Of a stretch of 64,000 bases of DNA, positions 23,136 to 34,521 are shown piece by piece; the stretch's first letter is position 1; each line of letters opens with the position of its first letter. Made by a program: the position numbers and the translations under genes. The stretch is from positions 1,054,001-1,118,000 of the forward strand of contig NDFF03000001.1 of assembly GCA_002150815.3 (NCBI GenBank), written 5' to 3'. This DNA comes from Grammothele lineata. Its lineage: Eukaryota; Basidiomycota; Agaricomycetes; Polyporales; Polyporaceae. A model generated the notes under the pieces. The model was given only the letters and a program-made list of their open reading frames with translations, was not told the origin of the DNA and did not search any database.

Positions 23136-24571
23136 TCACGAGGCGTGCCCGTGCCCCGCGAGGATCTCGAACGCGCGCACGCCTTCGCGCCCGAGGAGCG
23201 TCGCGCAGCCGACGACGGACGCGCCTGCGGCGCGCATGCGCGCGGCGGCCGCAGCGGAGGTGACGCCCCCGATGCCGACGACGCGGATGCGCCGGATGGC
23301 GGCGTCGGGGTGGGCGGCGAGCAGACGCGCGAAGGAGTACACGTTCCCGAGCGCAATCGGGTGCAGTGCTTCACCGCCCAACCCGCCGAGCGCGGGCGGG
23401 AGCGCGAACAGGGAGGACGCGTGCGCAGAGGTGGGTGAGGGCCGGTTTGGTGGGGGCGTACCATGTGACGAGGATGGGGAGGGAGGGCCTGAGACGGATG
23501 ATGGGGGCGAAGGGGGCGCGAGGAAGGGGGAGTGCGAGGAGCGGCGTGGCTCGTCGGTCTCCATGCCGTCCATTTCTGCGTCGCCCTCGGCAGGCACACC
23601 GGAGTGCTCGAAGGAGGGGTAGGGTGCGGGGAAGGCGTCGTCGGCGAACATGAGGCAGTTGCCGAGCGTATTCGTGCATGCGAGGTAGGCGAAGGGGTTA
23701 AGCGAGCGCGGGGGCTCTGTGGGCTCTCGTGTTGTGCCGTTCACGAAAGCGGAGGGGCGTACTTCCCGTGTGTAGGTGTGTATGTAGCGGACGACTTCGG
23801 CGAAGCGTGTCGAGTAGAGGTAGGGGGGCAGCTTGAGACCGAGCGTAAGACTCGAATCGGCATAGAATGCGGACGAGAGCACGTCCAGGTAGGGAAGGAG
23901 GAAAGAGAACGTGTAGGAAGGCGGGGGTGCATCCTTGATGTTCGGACATGAAGTGTTGAGCTCGATTCCGACTAGTGTCGCAGGGTCGATACCGGGGACG
24001 AAGGCGGTGGGCGCGTGGGTCGCGAGTGCGGAAGTGGACGCACCAGACGGCGAAGACTGACGTTTCGTGCGGCTGGAACTCGGTCCAGACGAGGCAAAAT
24101 CGCCTAGAGCGGAAGCGGAGTATGACGCACGCAGCTTCTTACGGAGGCCCTGGATGTTCTCGACCATTTCCGCGAGGACGGTTGGCGTGGATGCCGTGAT
24201 GCTGATGATCACGGGCTTGGTAGGTGGGCTTCCGTCAAGCATGGGGGTGGTGAGGAGGGTGAAAACCCAGTCAAGATAGCTTGAGAGAGGATGGGGCGAA
24301 TATCCATATGAGTTGACGGACGTCGCGGAAGTCCTGGAGAATGCGACCTGCGAACGATCCCATGTCCAGATAGATTCTACTGAATAGAAGAATCACGACG
24401 TACCGTGTTGGTGGCATCTTCACTAAAGCCGTTGAAGGTTGCTGTCCTGGTAATGACTGCACCAGTGTAAGGGGAGTCATAGAGCTCTCGCAGTTGTTCG
24501 TAGTCGGACGCCCAAGCGCAGGACGAGTTGACGACAGGAGGGTTGATGGTGAGGGTGTGTATACGGACCAT
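23136..24571 (-). CDS. Dihydroorotate dehydrogenase, class 1 (fumarate type)
   Basis: FMN enzyme that oxidises dihydroorotate to orotate in pyrimidine synthesis; class 1 enzymes are soluble and cytosolic. Two exons, 24571-24404 and 24347-23136, give 459 residues. Family landmarks: NPPVVNSSCAWA at the N-terminus, PYTGAVITRTAT, SVNSYGYSPHPLSSYLDW, KPVIISITAS, GIELNTSCPNIK (the Cys/Asn loop near FMN), LGLKLPPYL with the FMN-contact Lys, ACTNTLGN, then VVGIGGVTSAAAAARMRAAGA and GCATLLGREGVRAFE for phosphate binding. There is no N-terminal mitochondrial or membrane segment, which separates it from class 2 enzymes. Two low-complexity insertions are unusual: a Ser-rich one after RKKLRASYS and a Pro/Ser-rich one of about 75 residues after ADDAF, where bacterial relatives have a short loop. 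The family assignment is firm. Whether it is the main orotate enzyme or a paralog cannot be told here. Confidence 0.88.
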
Positions 24572-25625
24572 TGTGACTATGGTCGATTTTGTGGACAGAC
24601 GACGGCGATGAGAGAGAGAGAGGGAGGTCGACGGACGAATCACCGAGCAAAAAGTCCGGAGATATTTGAGGGAGAAGAGAGATATGGCCTGGAACCGCGA
24701 TATCAGTGTTGAGGCAGCAGCGCCGAAACCCGGCAGAATGGGATTGCGGATGATGGACCCGTCTCGAGCTCTGCGGATCCGGGAAAGGCAAGGGGCCACT
24801 ACAAATTGTCGAGGACACAAGGACAGCGCATGGGAGGCGCCGACACACGGGTTGGAACTTGGCTTCTGCCGCGTCGTGTGGGGAAGCGTCATGGCTGTAT
24901 TCCGAGTCGGACGGCCCCTGTGGTTGTCAGGTAACAGGGGAGATACACAGACGGTTCTCGCCCTTCGGCCGTTCCTCGAGCTTAATTGCGCACGCGAGTA
25001 GGCCCAGGCCTGAACCTAGAGGGGCCTCTTATGTTACCCGCACGTTTAGCTCTCGTTATGCGTGTCGGGTTGCTTCTGAGCGTCCGCGTACTTTATTGTA
25101 GAAGCGGTTGTAGAAGCACAGGAACCGGAGCCTAAGTCGTAAATCGGCCAAAGAGAGAGAAAATACGCACTCCTTTAGTACTAGTTTCCTCTAGAATCCT
25201 TTCATTCTAGATTATTAAAGGGTCGTCGTGCCTCTCACTTCTGAAGTAATGACGACGGGTCGAGCTGGGAGACGATCGGCCAAGGCGGCGAAGTGGAGTG
25301 GAAATACGGTTTAAAGGCTCGAGACCGCCGGCATCGCCGGACCACGTCCAGTTCGGCGGATCAGGCAGACGGAGCGCCGGGTCCGGTGTACCGCGCCACG
25401 CGCGTCTCGCCCGGCGTCGGGATTTGTTCGCAATGGGGCCCGAGCCTTCAGGCGCATCGTCTGAACTGAAACACAGCGCAGGCCAGCTCCAGACCGTCTG
25501 CCACAGATTGTGGCAGGACTAGAAGAGCCCATATAATACATGATACATTCAGCTGCATTTGGCCGTGACATGCGGGGTCTCAAATGGCAGGCTACTGAGC
25601 CGAGGCATCGTTCTAGCCTTCGAAT
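24572..25625. other. Intergenic region, no gene seen
   Basis: Promoter side of the dihydroorotate dehydrogenase gene and 3' side of the methyltransferase gene. Only short unsupported frames are present. A hairpin with TCTAGAAT arms (25190-25211) and a TATA-poor AT patch around 25150-25260 are the only visible structure. Confidence 0.5.
25190..25211. repeat. Short hairpin, TCTAGAAT arms
   Basis: Two 8-nt arms (TCTAGAAT and ATTCTAGA) surround a 6-nt loop in AT-rich DNA about 420 nt past the methyltransferase stop. Its role is unknown. Confidence 0.5.
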
Positions 25626-27731
25626 CTAGAGGCCGTCTGTCTGTTCAACCTTGAAGTCGCATTCAAACTCTGCGTTTCCCTCCCGTGTGAAGGCAATGAT
25701 GTGGTCCCCAAGGCTGCGCGTCGCAAATCCAGCTTCACAATATCCGCTATTGTGGAACAGTTGGTTACTTTCGTCAGAGGCCGGACGTATGATCAAGCAG
25801 GAGCTTACAAGTGATCTAAGTAGCCTCCGTCAGATTATACTACACAAGTTAATACAATCCGATAGGCCACTCACAAAGCCATTTACGTTTGAATATATCG
25901 AGTGCTGTCTCATCGAGCCGATGAATATCGACCATCGCCTTCGCGATCTCGCACCATTTCGATAAGAATGTCCGCCTCCACTCGCGCAGGGTCCGTGGGT
26001 AGTGCGGGGCTATGTTTGCAACCGAGTCTACCGTAAGACGGCCCTCGGATCCTTCATTCAACGTGCTTATCAACTGGCAAGCGCTTGGGATGTAGCCTCC
26101 GGGGAAGACTGGCTTATAGGTAAGTCCCACTAAGAACAAGAGACGTGCGGTAGATGTCGCTCACTCTACGCGAATGGTAGTTTGAGGATACAATGATAGT
26201 GAGGAGTATGACACCGCTTCGTATCGAGAGCACCTACCCATTTCGAGATGAAATCCACCCCCGCTTTTTCGTATGCCGCAGTTCCTATTTCATTGCTCAA
26301 GCACTTCGAAAAACGGAAGAGGAACTGCAAGACTCACGAGCCTCCGGCAAGCTGATAACCTGCACAACTCCCGTCCCGGTGCACGGCTTGAGTGCGTAGT
26401 CGACGACACTCCAGTATTCCTTGAGGAAGTCTTTGCCCACATGCTCCATCATTTCGACGCTCACGAACTTGTCGAAGGCACCCTTCCAATCCTCGTGATT
26501 CTTGATACGGCGGTAGTCCATGAAATGAACATGGATGCGTTCTGAGAAGCCGGCGCGGGCGATACGCTCGTTTGCTAAATCCATCTGCTCCAGAGACAGC
26601 GTGAGGGTGTCAATCGTAGTGTCTGGAACGGTCTGCGCGATGAGAATCGGGAGAGCGCCCCAGCCAGTGCCTGTGCGCGATCCATTCCCGAGTCAATAGC
26701 TGGTACGATACTGAGTGTCAACGCACACGCGCCTATGTCCAAGACGCGGTCACCAGGGCGGATCTGGGCCTTCTGGATGATGTTCCTGGTCGAGCGTCAG
26801 TGAGCACCGGGCAGTGGCAGCTGTAGTCGGGAACGCACCGGAGCTTCCGCATCTGTGCGCTCTCAAGCGACTCGCACAGCTCCTGCGGCTTCACGAGGTC
26901 CTCGTTGTAGTCTTTGAAAATGGCCGTGGAGTAGCTCATATCGTGGCTCAAGAGTATCTGAAAGCTGTGGGGTGCGTCTCAGCTACTATGCGACTATACG
27001 GACATCAATCTTGATAGCTCACAAAGCATTGCCTAGGTCGTAGTGCGCAGAAATATTGGCCGTAGAGGTAGACGCGTCACCGAGGAACTGATATGCAATG
27101 AGGCGGCGCCCGTATGCGCTAATTGTACTACCAGCGCCGCCTGCGATAGCTTGGAGTTCTTGCTTGTTCACGATAATAATCTGCAAAGACCTGGTGTCAT
27201 GAGCTTACACATACACGAAGTTTGAGCGAAAGACATTGACCTTGATCAAAGAAGTGATATCATCGCAGTCCACTTTCATTTAATTCTGGTTAGTTCCCTG
27301 GAGCGCCAGGACGCTCAGACCAAGAAGCGCGCGCTCACCCTCTCCACTCATGTAGCCTTCAGCCAAGCCGAGATCGGAGAAGAGCAAGATGCGCCGCCAA
27401 AAATTCTCGTCCTTCACCTTGAGGGTGGCGCTCAGAGACGGGTTCGAGGGGACGCCAAAGACATGGGTGCCGTCTGTATCTTCCACAGTCAGCTGCCCCT
27501 GGCGTATGTTTTCTAACGACCTAGATAGAATTACTTTAGTTACAGCCCTGATAGGGTCCATACGAAAAGGGCTCACTTGAAAACATGCGCTCTTGCAGAC
27601 TGTGTGCCGAAAGGCCACGAGATTGTCGAGAGGTTATCTTCCAACCGGCTCCAAAAGGAGGCTAACCCTTGTACAAGGGTCCTGGAGTGAAGGGTGCGGG
27701 TGTTGAATAGCTGATGGGAGTGGAGGGCCAT
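25626..27731 (-). CDS. Cyclopropane-fatty-acyl-phospholipid synthase family methyltransferase
   Basis: S-adenosylmethionine-dependent methyltransferase that in this family adds a methylene or methyl group to double bonds of lipid acyl chains. Exons on the minus strand start 27731-27577, 27520-27339, 27272-27241, 27180-27023, 26964-26839, with further exons to 25626. Landmarks in order: ENIRQGQLTVED and LGLAEGYMSGEVDCDDIT (N-terminal lobe typical of CFA/CMAS proteins), SAHYDLGNAFFQILLSHDMSYS (substrate-lobe motif), IRPGDRVLDIG with ACTGWGAL (SAM motif I, one residue longer than the usual GxGWG loop), HVHFMDYR, SVEMMEHVG, DFISKW-VFPGGYIPS, HYPRTLREWRRTF, and AGFATRSLGDHIIAFTR near the end. All the blocks of the family are present, so the enzyme is likely active. 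No signal peptide or long membrane segments are seen, which argues against the membrane-bound sphingolipid C9-methyltransferases. Confidence 0.87.
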
Positions 27732-29042
27732 GGTGCAGTTCGATGTTCGGTGATCAGCACTCGGCCTTCGAACAAGTTCCTCGAGGTTTTTAAGCCTGTC
27801 GTAGACGCGCTGATGGAGATTTCCGCCCCAAGGTAACATCAGAGCGCGAGCCACGATGTCACAGGGAGCGCACAAGAGCGGAAGACAGGCATACGGTCTC
27901 TCATTTCCGGTAGAAGTTTGTTGGAGCCTTCACGTACGCGGGCGCGGTATTACATACCCGGAGGCATCCGAGAATCGCGGGGCCTATGATGCGAAAGGTA
28001 AGGGGGCGATCATACAAGGTCTCGTACAATGAGAACGGGAAAGAAGAGGACTTACGATGTCAGTCCGCCACACAGTTACGCGACCAGCGGGTGTTGGCTG
28101 GGTCATGCTGGTCGCGAGTAAAGAAGAGTGGTAGCTAAACAGAAGTCTAGCTAACAGTCAGGGCGGTATTTGCAAGCACGAGACTGCTGAGGACCACCGG
28201 TCTTTCCGAGTTTCCAACTCTCCTGTTGTGGCGCCGACTCGGAGTTACGGCAATGTTAGCCAAAGCATGCAACGATGGAAGGTCAGCCGATGATAATGGC
28301 GGACACGAGGGCGCGAAGGCGCGTTGGCCCATGGAACCTAACTACTCATGAGTCCGGTTCTAGCTGGCACTTACCGGTGATGGCGGTGGGTCTTGGACCA
28401 CTGAGCGCGGAGCTAGAAACCGGCAACATGGTGAGTTTGGAGGGTCTATGTGCCTAGTGTGAGAGATGCACTGACCAGGATGAGCATCATGATGGGGCAG
28501 GTTGTCCACTGTGGGTCTCGGAAGATGTCACCATGACTTGCGACATTGTAAGCCGATAAGATATTGATGACCGAAATAAGTTCTCCAGCTTTTCTTGTAT
28601 AGCGACTAGTATCCACGCGGCATTGAATGTGTCAGCAGTAACTGTAGCTGTTCTCTCGGAAGCGACGCTTGTCATGAAGATTCCTAGCCCACACACCGAA
28701 TATTCACAAGGTTCGTGATCCTGGCTGCCGCTCAAGGCCCCCAAGCTCGTGTATATGCATAGGAAGGTGACGGGAAGAGCATACCGATGTAATTCATTAT
28801 AAAGTACAACATCTCTTCGGAGGAATATTCAGAACTGGCTGCTACCCATCGACATCTCCCCGTCTGAGGTCGTAGCGGCCGTGAATCGAAACACCAGTAG
28901 ATCAGAGGTCTGGTGTACTAGGTAGTCGACGATGCTGAAGACGCCTGAGTCCTGATCACTGTCTCCGGGTCATGATGTGTGTGGTCAAGTAACCCGTTCT
29001 GCCCACGCTGAGCTGAAACCCTGGGATCAGTGCGCGAACATA
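27732..29042. other. Intergenic region with possible gene relics
   Basis: 1.3 kb without a supportable gene. On the minus strand, short stretches such as YIGMLFPSPSYAY (about 28790) and GPAILGCLR (about 27970) loosely recall fungal multi-pass DUF6534-like proteins. They are out of order and surrounded by stops, so I do not call a gene. Confidence 0.4.
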
Positions 29043-29937
29043 TTAGGTCTTCAGCGCCTCTTCACGCTCAAGGACAGATTTCTCGAGCTTGATGAGTATG
29101 GTGGTCCTATTGGGTAGTTGATCGGTGGGGGTATTATGTGCAGTTACGCGGGCAGACTTTGGGGCACTGAATAAGTCTTGTTTGCCGACGTCCAGACAAA
29201 GAGGTGACGTACGAAGCCCAGGCCATCCAGAACAGCTTCGACGATACCAGCCGTGAATGACGAACAGCTCAGAGAGCTCATATCCTTCGGTACAGAGATA
29301 TTGCGGGTAATGGGTGGGTCATTGTCGATGATCATATCTTCGAACGACTTTTGAGGCTCCACGGAAGTCGTAAAGCAAGATATAGAGACTCACATTCATC
29401 CGAATTCTCAACACTCTTCTCTATAGCGTCTGCTGGCTTTCCAAATACAGCTTTCCAGACATGCGTGTGGATAGACATGAGAGCTGGGAGGAATCGAGTT
29501 TCGCGTTTAGGTGCTTTAGAGGCCGACTCATTCCGCCAGGCCATCAGTTCAAGTACGCGAGTGCCAATCCGATATCCTAGTGTGTTCAACCTGAGCGTAA
29601 GGGGGTTTAGGAACGCAGAAGACACGTTGTATGAAATGCGAAGGACATACCTGCGTTCCAGATCGTTGATTCCGCTGACGCGTTTCTGGGTGTATTGCAC
29701 GACTTCGGAGAATAGGAAGGCAAATGCAGCCGAAGACACCTCTGCGTTGCGTGTCTTATTGAGTGCCCTATCATAGATGTTAGGCCGTGCGCCAGGTTTG
29801 GGGGTGGAGACGGTGTTGATGGATGGTGCGGAGGGTAAAGAGAAGCGCGAGGTCGAGCCGGGAGAGAGATGCTCTGCCGACGACAAGGAGGATGCTGAGA
29901 GCACGGAGAAGCGAGACGGAGGCTGCGCGTAGCTCAT
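29043..29937 (-). CDS. TRS31: TRAPP complex subunit 5 (TRS31/TRAPPC5)
   Basis: Core subunit of the TRAPP tethering complexes that act as the Rab1/Ypt1 exchange factor in ER-Golgi traffic; Bet3-family fold. Read from ATG 29937 to the TAA at 29043-29045 with several introns. The first ~60 residues are Ser/Pro-rich and not conserved. The family region follows: NIYDRALNKTRNAEVSSAAF, FLFSEVVQYTQKRV, RLNTLGYRIGTRVLELM, VWKAVFGKPAD, MIIDNDPPITRNISVPKD, SLSCSSFTAGIVEAVLDGLGF, and then, after an intron, SARVTAHNTPTDQLPNRTTI and LIKLEKSVLEREEAL. The order and length match TRAPPC5, and the C-terminal block is diagnostic. The N-terminal extension is longer than in the human protein but common in fungi. 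Confidence 0.92.
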
Positions 29938-30288
29938 GTCGTTCGTGTATGCAGGATTAGAGGTAGTTGAGGACGGTGGCCGGAGCGCTGATGATTGACT
30001 GTCTGCTCGACGCCTGCGACGTTGCCCAAGTCGCTCACCGGAGCGCTGGTCGGTCCGGGAACGGGCCGTCTCCTCCCTGGGTGACTGGCTGAGAATCAGA
30101 GAAGGCCAGACTCTAAGAGCACTCTTCTCGAGTGAATGTAGCAGGGACACAAAGACTGACGTGTTCAAGCTCAGGTGAGCCAAACCCCAATGGCAGGGTA
30201 TATATTCTCGAGCTTCCTTGTCTACTCGCCTCACCCACCCTACATTCGTACTGCTACCATCTAGTACCGCATTTCGCACATCTTCGCT

Positions 30289-30583
30289 ATGCCTTCTACT
30301 TTCACTTGCTCTCCGCTCTTCGGCAACATGAAGCTTCCTGGCGGAGCTCCTACACGCAGGTAAGGCCCCAGCACCTCGTGCCCCACCTCCTCCATCTGGT
30401 CATCTTCGACATCTTCCTCCCCCCTCTCGGAGGCGCCTTTTGGCGCCCCCAGAAGATGCGGGCGCTCTTCGAGGGCGCAGGGAACACGGGCTCGCCAAGT
30501 ACCACCTCCTCTCGCTTGCAGATGAGCAGGCGAGGGAGGAGATCGTCTACCGGATAACCGCTTCCAGCCCTAGGACTCAATGA
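30289..30583 (+). CDS. Possible small two-exon protein, function unknown
   Basis: Exons 30289-30359 and 30481-30583 join in frame through a strong AG|GTAAGG donor and GCGCAG acceptor to give 57 residues (MPSTFTCSPLF..., then EHGLAKYHLLSLADEQ and AREEIVYRITASS). The second exon looks protein-like, while the frame through the intron does not. It is divergent from TRS31 with about 350 nt between starts. The block YHLLSLADEQAREEIVYRI recurs in diverged form 60 nt downstream (YSLLSLEEARVHADIVYRT), so it might instead be part of a decayed tandem duplicate. No family is recognised. Confidence 0.3.
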
Positions 30584-31205
30584 CGGACCCGCGCAGGATC
30601 AGCCCCCGCGGGTATTCATTACTTTCCCTGGAGGAGGCTCGCGTTCATGCAGACATAGTGTACCGTACACACCTGTGCCTAAAAGAATTAAAATACGCGA
30701 TAGGGGCGGAACTTGGAAATCAATCGATAAACGGGCTCACCATATACCCCCTTACGAAACCTAGTGAGGGCGAAGTCAACGCATGCCTGCTAGGCGGCTG
30801 GTGTTGCCAGTGTGGCTTGCAGCTAGCGTCACCGTAGCTGGGTATTATCACCGACGCCGTGACATGAAGCTGTTCTTTGTATCCAAGAGCAAGTCGGCGC
30901 AAAATGAATTCCTCTGCAAACAGCACGAGAGATGGGATGGTAGTGGTCCAACTCGAAGTGACGGGTTTAGAGAAGGAGTCGGGCCGACAGCCGCCTGCTA
31001 TGGATTTCTCGAAATGGCAGAGAGAGGAACCATGATTCACCGAGCCGAGCGAGTTGCCCTCTTCCTCCACGCCGACACGACTGCTTGTCGTGCGAGGCGT
31101 CGGCTACTCTGCCAGGGCTTCTCTTAACGGACCTCAAGCCGAACGACTCTCACGACCCCCTCTCGACACGGTCTCGTCTCACTCTCTGGATTCCTCATCA
31201 GTAGT
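30584..31205. other. Intergenic region upstream of BTB gene
   Basis: Contains the diverged second copy of the LLSLxE...DIVYR block (about 30612-30670) and the promoter and leader of the BTB gene. No full gene was found. Confidence 0.4.
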
Positions 31206-34200
31206 ATGTCCGATGCCCCCAGGCCCCTCAATTCCCTTGAACACGCGTCCCGCCAAGCAACAGCCTCCATTCATCCTCATGCCATGAATTCTCACTCTCC
31301 GAGCCCCACTCGCCCCACTCCGAACGATCTTCAGACCCACCTGTACACGTCTTTCCTCCAGCACAAGACAGCAGACGTTGCCCTCAGAATATCTGGTACT
31401 TGGAGCGCCATCTACAAACTGCACAGAGTCATTTTAATCCAAGCTGTGAGTTTCTGTTATACTGCGTGGCTCGTCATGTCCTCACGCCGTCTGCGCAGGG
31501 ATTCTTCCAGTCATTGTTTACGTCAGGCTTCAGCGAGTCTAAATCTAACCTAAGCCACCATCACGGAGATTCGCAGTGTATTGATGTTGTTTTCGATGAC
31601 CCTAATATCACACGAGCTGGTGAGTCGAGCATCATTCATGATATGCAGTTACATAGAGCTTTGAAAATGTGCCTCTGTTTCTGGACCGTGAGCCTATCTT
31701 CGAAAGTCTATCTGCTGCCTGCGCGTCTTGTCCGAATTTGAGCTGACGTCGTTATTTCTAGCATTTGAGTACGTCGCTCATTGGTGTTGCTTCATATCAA
31801 TATCGCCCTGAACTCTGGCTGACCAAAAGATCCGTAGAATATGTATCGCACGATTGTACGGCGGCGGCCCGTCTCTTTGGATATCCCCAGACCTTATACC
31901 CACCCCTGCGTACCCCCTTACACCCCCATTCGCCTCGACTTCAACGGATAGTACATCAACGCCTACCTCTAGTATCCTTCCACCCAACCTCGACATATCT
32001 ACTGCCCCAACGCTACCCCCCGGGTACCAACCTGCGTCCCCTCGCTTTTTGTTGTCGTTGCTCTCCACCGCAGTGTATCTCTCGATCCCCGCGGTCGCGT
32101 CTCAAGCCCTCTCAGCTATCGTCTGCACAGTCGGACCGCATACAGCCGTGCGTTACCTCAACTATGCCCTTGGTCGCGGAATTGGATCGGCGTGGGATAT
32201 CCCGTTCCTCGGATGGAATCCCGAGCATGAGACAGGAGCCGCAGTCGGTCTCGAAGAAGTCGCAGAACTTGTCAAGGAGGAAGACTCGTTGTCATCGTAC
32301 AATTCTGTCAATGTCCCAGCGGGCCTCTCCAACCCTTCCAGCACTGGTATCTCTTCTACAAAACGCGAAGGCGCGAAACGGTCGCGCGTCTGCAGCGGCC
32401 CTCCTAGCTCGGACTCGGACTCGGACCTGGAGGACCTTGGCACGCCCATAGCAAGTACCGACACCCGTACTCGGCGCGACTCACGCGGCAAATTCCGCTC
32501 GTTCTCCGCATCTACTACCGGCACAGGGCCCCAAGATGAGCCATGTTACTACTATGGTGCCGTCTCAGACAAGGTTGGCGAGGCTGCTGCGTGCTGGCTC
32601 TCACGCTGGGGTATCGACATGCTTCGGTACGAGGAGCAGGCGACTCCTGCTGAAGCAAAGAGCGGAAACTTGGCTTGGTCACCAGTCCTCTCTACACGCG
32701 TTCAGGAAATCGGTGAGAGGCCGGGCTCTGCCCCACCCGAGATCGCTGGTACCTCAAGATCAGGCGAGAAAGTTGTTATTGCAGACCGGAAGCTATCTGC
32801 TGCTCCAGTAATCTGGAGAGATGGAGGATTGGATGCACGTTGGGTGCGAGGCATACTCTCCTCGGATGCCTTCTTCGTGAAAGGCGAGAGAGAGCGTTAC
32901 GACACCGCGAAGAGGGTAGTTGAGTTGAGAAGAGCGAGCAAAGACAGCTCACAGGTAGACGAGGGCGAAGAGGTCGAGTTTGAGAAACTGTTCGCGGGCG
33001 GTATCTATTATGCCAACATGGTGAGCTAGCTGCATGTTTGTTCGGCATAAAGCTCAACGGAATTCGACAGCATATGGACGACTTGATGCATATTTCCAAA
33101 GATGTCTCGCCATTGACGGGGAAGTCGTACGTTTCTCTTGCGCTGCTGCAAGCCGCATTATGGAACCAGTCTACGCTTTCTCATCGGGTCACCCAAACTC
33201 GGCTGCTTAGTTCTTCGTCTCCACCATTGTCCCCTACCGACACCACGAAAGTCTTGGGCGTCGGCGTACCAGCAGCAGAAGTCGCTCAACATGCTTGCAG
33301 CCCGGAGGAGTGGTACTACCCTATTCCTGGCGATTCCTCTGTTCGTCTTGGTGACAGTACCGGACTAGAAGGCGCGTCTATGGACCAGCTCTTCGACATC
33401 GGCAATACGAAGAGGGGCGTTGCGCAAGCGACCGAGGCTAACTTCTTTGGACTGGAGCCGGTACGCAAGCCCGCAGCCGCGTTTGTGGCCGAAGCCTCTC
33501 CGTCTCCCGTCTCGCCCTCGTCTATGCAGACTAAGTGGACAAGCCACCCGCCTTTTCGGTTCGCAGTCGAGTTCTGGGACGTTGACGCCCTCAAAGAGAA
33601 GAGCCGCCTACACTCGCACACGGTTTGGTACGCAGGGAGCCTGTATAACGTCTACGTCCAGGTCGTGCGCAAGAAGGGTGTCCAGCTCGGCATCTATCTC
33701 CACCGCCAGTCGGTCGTCGACGCCCTCCCACCCTCGTCCGCCCCCGTATCTGACGCGTCGTCCTCTCACACCCGCGAGGCGCGTCTATTCGGGCGTGGGC
33801 CGTCCTCATCGGTCTCGAGCCCCCGCTCGCCTCTCGTGACTACCCTGAGCCCCACACCCACGGTCTCATCCCTCGCGTCGACCTTGCGCACCCAGTCGCC
33901 CATCCACCCGACGCCCGGCACGCCCGTCCTCTCGCGCGCTCCGGCGTCAGCCCATATCTCTTCATTCGCAAGTCCGAGCTCGAGCGGGCTCCCAGCAACG
34001 TCGCCCCCAGTGGCGCCCCTGCAGCCGTACCGAGACCCGCGGCCGGCGGTGAGCGCGTACTTCACGATCGCGTGCGCGAGCGCGACAGGCGCGAGTCTGA
34101 CGCGGTTCACGAGCGCCCCGGACACGTTCTCGATTAGTCAGAGCTGGGGATGGAAGTCGAGCTCGCTCCGGACGGAGGAGTATCTCGAGGTCGACGCGGA

Positions 34201-34279
34201 AGGGCAGCCAGTGCCTGTGGCGATGCCTGCCGGGAGGGAAGTCAGTCTGAGGGCGACAGTCGTCCTGGGTGTAGTGTAG
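31206..34279 (+). CDS. BTB/POZ domain protein (fungal, germ-cell-less-like layout)
   Basis: BTB/POZ domains form homodimers and often link substrates to Cullin-3 ligases; the role of this protein is not known. Five exons, 31206-31445, 31499-31619, 31762-31768, 31838-33020 and 33071-34279, sum to 919 residues in frame. The BTB domain spans about residues 35-125: LYTSFLQHKTADVALRI, YKLHRVILIQAGFFQSLF, DVVFDDPNITRAAFE and ICIARLYGGGP. Joining the last two blocks requires a 7-nt exon (31762-31768) and fits the family pattern exactly. A Ser/Thr/Pro-rich insertion follows (about 135-170), then AVYLSIPAVASQALSAI, acidic linkers, and a C-terminal region with FRFAVEFWDVDALKE and a second Ser/Pro-rich stretch before ACASATGASLTRF. 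No MATH, Kelch or BACK repeats were recognised. The start ATG lies in a Ser/Pro-rich leader, so the first ~30 residues are less certain. Confidence 0.82.
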
Positions 34280-34521
34280 GACTCAGGTGTTCCGAAAGGT
34301 GTCTATCGCTCATTGCGAGTGGCGTCTGTACTCATTGCATCATTGTCGTGACGCGCCGGAGCTTGAGCTATTGAGTCCTGAGGTCGAAGTCTCAAATTTC
34401 AAATTTCAAAGCCTCACCCCAATACGTCGCTACGTGGGACTGGGACAGAACACTATTTCCTCTGCTCAGAGCTTCCACTACCATTAACTCACCTCCTCTT
34501 TTCGGAGTACTCGTAGTCCAC

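Noticed and set aside
27900..28850. Possible DUF6534-like multi-pass membrane gene on the minus strand
   Set aside because: Short suggestive segments exist but are in the wrong order and separated by stops without usable splice sites.
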